This document shows, in pieces, positions 36,801-64,000 of a DNA stretch of 64,000 bases (position 1 is its first letter; every line of letters starts with the position of its first letter). The notes beneath the pieces were generated by a model, which was not told the origin of the DNA, made no database searches, and saw only the letters and a program-made list of their open reading frames with translations. The position numbers were made by a program, and so were the translations under genes. Origin of the DNA: Platerodrilus igneus (lineage: Eukaryota; Arthropoda; Insecta; Coleoptera; Lycidae); assembly GCA_036346225.1 (NCBI GenBank), contig JARFIW010001323.1, forward strand, positions 248,001 to 312,000, written 5' to 3'.

Positions 36801-38095
36801 AAAATAAATAGTTGAGTAAAATACGAGTACAACCCTATTTAAACACTGGTGGTGAATGAATGAAAGATTTAACTCACCCTGTATGGCTGTCTAATAGTAC
36901 CTTAACCAAGTTGAGGCGGGTCCAAGCACATCTGGGCCTTGATGTCTACGGCGAGTAGCGTCAATGGCCACGACAGGGGTATCTCCATCAACATCAATTG
37001 CAACAGGTTCCACACGGACAAAGCGTAAGATCATCCCATAACCATCAGGCTCCACGACAAAACGCAGCAATCACAAAAAGGGGGACGACAAACCAATACG
37101 GAAGAGCTAAGCGCTATTCCGAAGAAAAGGAGGAAAGAAAAAAAGAAAAAGCCACTGCAAAAATATAAATTAATATAATCACAGGATTGGCTACTTACGT
37201 TCTTCGGCTTAATAATTAGATGATAAGATTGACTAAATCAGGTGTACACAAGAAACACCTTTTTAACAATGAGTTAAATAACTTCAACGCTAAATGCATG
37301 CAAATCCACCAATTTAGACGATTCTTAAATTAAACAACTCAAAACAGAATATACAACTACATTTAGCATAATCAAATCGTAAGAATGCCATTATCGAAGT
37401 AAGTCAACGTTCGTCTGCCCGTCCTACGAGGAATCGAGATAACAAAACTAGTCGTATAGGCAAGGTCGTGCGTAATTAAATAGCAGGAAATGTCTAATAC
37501 TATACTAAGCATTATAAACTTAAGGCTAATACAATTGAATATTTAAATTATAAAGGACGTTAATTTGAACGTTACAAATCAAGGACCTAATATGTCACTC
37601 GTGGATGCTTTTAGCCGATACACAATAATGATGACTATGATGAGTAGATTTGTAAAAACCAGTTTGGTAAAACATATACAAACATTCCAAATCAAGACAA
37701 CTACAGAAAAACTATCAAAGTATTGGTGAATACGAATTCATATGACGCTTTTAGGATGATTAATGATTTGTTATATAAATATTAGAAAGGTCGAGGATTA
37801 TTGGTAGAATATGGAAAAATTCAGGTGTGCATGTGAAATGAGTTTTTCCTGTAAAAAAAAAGAAAATTTTACATAAAAGAGCTAAATCAAAGCTATGAGC
37901 AAAATTGTATTGAGTATATTTTACGCAATGCAAAGGAAGGCAATAAGGAAGGATTTATACATTCAATCATAAAACGAAAAGGACTTTTGCTTATCACATC
38001 GATCATTTGGAACCAATCCCATCTGCTAAGAAACAATACCAACATTTTTTGGTTATTGATGATTTTTTAAAGTTTACCTACAATTTTTTCACCCG
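33832..38095 (+). pseudogene. Ty3/gypsy polyprotein remnant, copy 2, split by another retroelement
   Basis: Decayed pieces follow gypsy order on the plus strand. Gag: 33945-34166, QEYVLQM near 34410, IKDVFSNKIILY near 34500. Zinc knuckle: KCFVCIGFGRF near 34705. Protease: SVLFDIGSDSNSI near 34850. RT: KRLSTSKEVTEEQIDWL near 35250, then GDLVIPSKDEFDC (YLDD region) near 35420. RNase H: IITDCSEFQKTMNKYD near 35605, then CEIEHRLRR to about 35719. After a foreign insertion, reading resumes at about 37588 with MSLVDAFSRYT. Integrase: YHIDHLEPIPSAKKQYQHFL at about 37995-38060. All are riddled with stops and frameshifts. Confidence 0.7.
35720..37587 (+). mobile_element. foreign retroelement tail with putative LTR, inserted in gypsy RNase H
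   Basis: The host codons CGG at about 35719 and ATG at about 37588 are adjacent in the gypsy protein (HRLRR then MSLVDAFSRY), so everything between is inserted. Inside, a polypurine tract AGAGGGGGGAG lies at 36349-36359, and TGTAATAG at 36362 pairs with the inverted terminal CGTTACA ending 37576, suggesting an LTR of about 1.2 kb. The GC-rich stretch 35719-35930 is internal sequence of unknown type. No target duplication was found and no coding domain was recognised. Confidence 0.45.
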
Positions 38096-38862
38096 TTTGT
38101 TAAAATGTAGCAACGATTTCCTGTAACATTGGGAAGTAATCACTTAGTTTTATAGCAAATCTAAATATTGCATCAGCTTAAGAGCTCATCACAGCAGGTT
38201 ACCTACCAGCTGCTGTAAAAGTGCGGGTTGGGGTGAGGTAGCATAGGGCGGGACGAAATGTCAAAATGCAGATATTCATTAGGAAAGGATATGAAGTTTA
38301 ATACTCCGCCTACTTGGTTTATGAAGCGCCAGGGAGCACATATAGACGACAGTGTTGTGGAACTTATTAGTCCAGTTATAAACCTCAGAGATATTTTAAC
38401 TATACATATTCTCTAACATTTATAACCAGTGAAAACCATTGAAATTCCAATATCTAATGTAAAAAAAAATATTAGGAAACAAAAAATTACAAGATTTAAC
38501 ATTCCTACATTTGCATCACACAGTTATTTTACAATTTCTAATATGCAGTTGACAAAGCTGTTATATTAATTAATTGGCCAATAAATGGAAAAAACAGAAT
38601 AATGGTTTAAACGTATCTCTAGTAAAAAATGATTAGGTAAAGTGTCAAGTGGGTTTTGATTAGCTTGTGAAAAGCTACAAATATTGGTTTGGTTTCTTTT
38701 CTTATCACATCTTCGTTTCCTTTAACATTTTCTAACGACGAAGTAATAAACAAAGTGTACTGAATCGTACACAGTAAACATTCCTCTAGTAGAATAGAAA
38801 TGCATGTCTTGCATTTTTAGTAGTCCAAAGTTTGTTTTGCTTTTATTTATTTACGTTTTGCA
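38096..38862. other. unassigned region after the gypsy integrase
   Basis: Probably the rest of the decayed gypsy element; no motif could be read. It contains a GC-richer patch (38205-38275) without features. Confidence 0.35.
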
Positions 38863-39091
38863 TGACAGGTTAGGTTACTGTTAGAAATAGATATTATTAT
38901 TAAAAAGTACGAATTAGATATTATTATTTAAAAACCCAAATCACTTAACACGCCTATCAGAACAGTATGCAATAGTTTTAGAACAACTGTTCCAATATGC
39001 GTGTTAAGTGATTTGTGTTTTTTAATAACAATATTTATTTCTAACAGTAACATAACGTATCATTGCAGCCACTGCATTACTGGCGTGAGAC
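38863..39091. mobile_element. hairpin MITE, copy 1
   Basis: The left arm TGACAGGTTAGGTTACTGTT pairs with a right arm ending in AACAGTAAC...GTATCATTGCAG. Inside, AATCACTTAACACGC and its complement GCGTGTTAAGTGATT form a second strong stem around a short loop. The right end (GCAGCCACTGCATTACTGGC, then GTGAGAC) matches the copy at 62531-62793. The outermost part of the left arm is missing. Confidence 0.75.
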
Positions 39092-39700
39092 GGTGGTTTT
39101 TAAATTTATCCCAAAACATTAATTGAACTTCGGCATAAAAATTAAATAATTCTGTGTTTTTTAAAAGTCTTACACTACACCCATTCTTTCACCATATTAC
39201 AAGCCAGTTTTTCATCAACTATGTAGTATTTTATTTCAATTTTTCTTTAAAAAATATAGAACACTATTTCAAATCCGGTCTTTCATTATTATGTACCTCA
39301 AAACTGGGGGAATACCAATTACTTACTTCACTAAATAGGAAGCCCAACAAAAATTTATATAAATCCAAGGTTTGAAGAACAACTCATTTCAATAATTGCT
39401 GGGGCCCTAAATAATATCCATAATGAAAGTTATAAATAGATTTGCGAGCAATTACGACTATACTCGAAAACTCTCATAATGATAGTTTGATCTCAATAGT
39501 ATAGCGTTTCCTGTATGTTTGTTGTGTTTTATTTTGTATAGCATGTATTCAAACCATTTCTGTTTTACAATAGTGTGTGACATGGAAGTTCTGAATTTCA
39601 CGGCAGCACATTGCAGGTAAATTTTTCTAAAAAATACTAATATTTGATTTATTCGATAAATAAGGTGAATTGTAGTGTGCAATTTTGATGAAAATTCATA
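39092..39700. other. unassigned AT-rich spacer
   Basis: No recognised element or gene; a 73-codon frame at 39154-39375 has no known motif. Confidence 0.35.
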
Positions 39701-40595
39701 AAAATTATTCTCACATTTGGGAAAGTGACTGGTTTTGTTTAAATCGCTCTATTATCAGCAAAAAAAAAATTTTCAGTTAAAAAAACCTAAATGACGTTCC
39801 CACATAGACCAATTATTTAATAAGTAACTTTTATTAAAACCCTTTTTAATTTGGGTGCCTAATAGGAAAGAAATTTGGATTTAAAAATTTCAAGATGGCC
39901 GCTACTGTGATGAGCTCTTAAGGTTGCTAAACAGATAATCCCAATTAAATTTTTACCTTAAAATAAAATTTTATTTGAAAAATCTTTGGTTTCATAATAA
40001 TACAATTATTTGTTACTCCATACTAACTGTTAAAACCTTGTTGGCAGTTTTATTGTTTATGAAATAGTCAGCGATATAGTCTACTTCTAATAAATATAAT
40101 TATTATATTTTAAAGTAAAAAACATATATTATAATATAATCGCAAGACATTATATATTAATATGCAGAGACAATGTTTTCATATCAAAATTAAGTAATGT
40201 TGCAAGGCGCTCAAAATTACTTAGTTTTTTATTTGGCGATTTGTATAAGCAAACAATGTAAAAAAATGTAATTTTAAGGGTTGCATTTTCTACTAAAAAA
40301 ATTCAAAATGGAGCCTTCAATAAAAATAAAAATGCCAGCAACTTCACAAAACCACAGGGCTTTAAAAACTCAAGCGTTGCATTGATATAGAACAATAAAA
40401 CTTCTAACAAGATCCAACTTAATAACCGAAACTTTATTAAAACACAAAATTCATCATCTGTAAAAATCTTAAAAACCAAGTACTAATAATTGATGACAAA
40501 TTTTGGATTCATTAAAAATTTCTTCATATAAGTCGATCATTATTGCTTACTATTATCTATATTCTAATGAATAGATTCAAAATCTGGACATTCTG
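39701..40595. mobile_element. probable non-autonomous mariner remnant, right end
   Basis: The sequence ending CAAAATCTGGACATTCTG at 40595, followed by TA, reads inversely as CAGAATGTCCAGATTTTG, a Tc1/mariner-like terminus at a TA. A TTTCAAGATGGCCGCTAC block near 39890 is of the kind common inside mariner non-coding parts. The left terminus was not found, so the extent is a guess. Confidence 0.35.
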
Positions 40596-40788
40596 TATAT
40601 TTGGTCTTCTATAGCAGACCAGTGTTCAAATCTGAACTGATTCTAAATAGGCAAATGCTAGTTAAACATCCTGACCATTTCTCTTATTCTCCTGGCCACC
40701 TCAACTGTCGTTTAGGCAGCTTGAATAAAAGATATTTATAGCACTCATGTGAAATACAACCAGTTTTCACAAAAACTTTTTGGCTCAT

Positions 40789-62192
<21,404 letters not shown>

Positions 62193-62530
62193 TTTTACCT
62201 ATGATCTTAATATATAATTATTAATTCATATCACTATCGTTAATTATAGGTAAAACTGAAATTCCTGTTTATAAATTAAAAATTGCTAACCCACGACTAA
62301 ACTTTTAACTCGAAACTCAGGCTAGGACTTTTATATTACTTGTCTATAGCTAGGACTAATAAATACACCATAAATACACACATAACCATCAAATAATTAT
62401 TTTCCTCTCTATTTCCCACAAAATTCACAGATAATATTTTTGAAAATATAGCAATGATATTTTATATATACAGACTTCACCCTACAACCGTTAGATAGCG
62501 CGCGTGGAATATGTTATCACAGACACGAGC
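62193..62530. promoter_or_regulatory. upstream region of the MULE-SWIM gene
   Basis: About 340 bases between the predicted start codon and the MITE at 62531. No TATA box at a convincing distance was found. If the gene is transcribed, its promoter is likely here or within the MITE. Inferred from position only. Confidence 0.3.
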
Positions 62531-62793
62531 GTCTCGCGGCAGTAATGACGTGGTGGCAATGACACTTTAGGTTACTGTTAGAAATGGATATTATTATTAA
62601 AAAACACAAATCACTTAACACGCATATCAGAACAGTTGTTGCTAAAACTATTGCAGACTGTTCTGATATGCGTGTTAAGTGATTTGTGCTTGTGTTTTTT
62701 AATAATAATATCTAATTTGTGTGTTAATAATAATATCTATTTCTAACAGCAACCTAACCTGTCATTGCAGCCACGGCATTACTGCCGTGAGAC
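62531..62793. mobile_element. hairpin MITE, copy 2, full length
   Basis: The left end GTCTCGCGGCAGTAATGACG pairs with the right end CGGCATTACTGCCGTGAGAC; pairing continues through TTAGGTTACTGTTAGAAAT against ATTTCTAACAGCAACCTAA. It then reaches an inner stem, AAATCACTTAACACGCATAT against ATATGCGTGTTAAGTGATTT, with a loop near 62640. A TTTTTAATAATAATATCTA block is duplicated in the right arm. It shares family with 38863-39091. Confidence 0.82.
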
Positions 62794-62805
62794 CCTCGTA
62801 TCATA

Positions 62806-63230
62806 GACAGAATAATTAACCTTTAAGAAATGACACTCTTCATAAATTACATTGCTTTTCAAGTACCAAAATATATGCCTTCGGCCATTATTCTGTAGGT
62901 ACACAGATGCAGCGGGAAATTTAAAAACGTTGAGTTAGAAATTACTTTAAATATTTAAATTGATTATTGTATGTAAAACTGCATAATTTAGGCTCTAAGA
63001 TAATAAAGAAACCTATTGAAGTGAAATTACAACTTAGAACTAGAACTGTACAATAAACTAAAGGAAGGTTGAAGGATATACCACAGAATAATAATACGCA
63101 ACGCTAGTGTGAGCATATTATTATTCTATAGATATACCAACTAAATAATGGCGGATTTTAGACATTCGCAAAGAAATTTGGTCTTTCTGAAAACCCCGAG
63201 TGTCATTTCTTGTTATAATTATTCTATGTC
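62806..63230. mobile_element. second MITE-like inverted-repeat element
   Basis: GACAGAATAATTAACC...AGAAATGACACTC at the left pairs with GAGTGTCATTTCT...ATAATTATTCTATGTC at the right, about 35 bases. An inner inverted pair, AGAATAATAATA and TATTATTATTCT, lies at 63086-63130. No coding. Confidence 0.6.
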
Positions 63231-64000
63231 ACAGATAATCTATTACACGAAACCCCCACGGGACCTGTACAAGAACTCCACAAAATCCATATCAACATAA
63301 TCTTCCGATTGTGCACACTATCGCATTCTTATGGTTTGGAACAAAATCTACTACAGCGGGAAATTTGAATTACCAAAATTCAAATTATTTTAACCATACT
63401 CAAGTTCAGATATGAATACTGCTACATTCCAAACTATGAATACAGCAGTACTTAATATGAACGCATTTAGTATAACCTTGTAAGACACAAAATAAAAAGA
63501 TTCGAAGTATTAATTATTATATTACAAAGGATATAGGTACTTGCATTGAGTATAATATATTACAAATAGAATAAGTACAAATTAAATAACCTCATCATAA
63601 GTGTATATTTAATTAAATTTTCCTTATTGTACACTACAATACAATTACAATATGTGTGGAAAAAACAATCTGAGTTTGTTACGTTTATTTTCGGAATAAA
63701 TTAATTACTACTTTAATTTGTTTTTCAGTTAAATCAATTCCGTTGCCATTCTTAAATCCTTCATCAACATCCTGTATATTATACCTGTTCATTATAAGAC
63801 CGCTTTACAATAATTGTTTAACTCAAATCTATTTGCTTGAAAACGACAAGTATATGATAAAATTTAAATAAGTCAATACCTTGTTTTAGGTTAAACATTC
63901 CGATAACCTATAATTGCTTCTCTATGGTTTGAATCTAATTACTCGTCAAACTAAGGTTGCGTACTATCCGATAAAAGCGTGTTTCCAAGTACCCTAATCA
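63231..64000. other. unassigned AT-rich end of window
   Basis: No gene or repeat end recognised. CAGCGGGAAATTT at 63356-63368 recurs from 62911, hinting at related repeat material. Confidence 0.35.

Noticed and set aside
36900..37080. A minus-strand coding exon with splice-like borders (open for about 55 codons)
   Set aside because: It lies within a putative LTR, has no recognised domain, and its upstream frame has a stop immediately before; a stretch this long arises by chance in GC-richer DNA.
35720..37587. A Helitron (begins TC, ends near CTAA after a small hairpin)
   Set aside because: Flanking bases do not fit A/T insertion and a polypurine tract with LTR-like ends explains it better.

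Overview
This is AT-rich, intron-containing, transposon-packed DNA of an animal, almost certainly an insect. The element families point that way: BEL/Pao, copia with the initiator-tRNA-fragment primer site, Ty3/gypsy, CR1-like and RTE-like LINEs, mariner, hAT, piggyBac, Merlin, IS630-like and a MULE-type SWIM protein. Species and order are not determined. There are no rRNA genes, intact tRNA genes or CRISPR arrays. Nearly every open frame is transposon-derived, and most are broken.

Layout. 1-1330: decayed multicopy PIN-like gene. 2942-3120: LTR-like head. 3121-8195: CR1-like LINE (zinc-finger ORF1; ORF2 with EN and RT; TTGA tail), its ORF2 split by a tandem pair of tRNA-derived SINEs. 8489-14049: hAT remnant carrying a 2.2 kb mariner-type element. 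14050-24228: BEL/Pao retrotransposon interrupted by an RTE-like LINE (18077-22037) with a clear target duplication. 24229-27087: gypsy gag fragment carrying a second mariner copy. 27088-29902: mostly unassigned, with one multicopy transposase-like fragment. 29903-34522: second copy of the hAT plus gypsy block without the mariners and BEL, so it supplies empty sites. 34522-38095: the rest of the gypsy element, broken by the tail and LTR of another retroelement. 38863-40600: hairpin MITE and mariner-like remnants.

40789-62192 (minus strand) is the most gene-like object. Four exons (62192-62130, 62025-61283, 42410-41071, 40946-40789) join in phase into a predicted 767-residue MULE-type protein with a SWIM zinc finger. 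The third intron is about 18.9 kb and holds a giant hairpin, an IS630-like pseudogene hit by a truncated RTE LINE, a Merlin remnant, a second CR1-like LINE, a copia element carrying a piggyBac, a BEL gag fragment, and a second piggyBac split by an LTR. All the intron's elements are decayed while the exons stay open, which suggests the gene is maintained by selection and may be a domesticated transposase. Two copies of one hairpin MITE flank it.

Elements were recognised from translated motifs and remembered family signatures; no database search was run.
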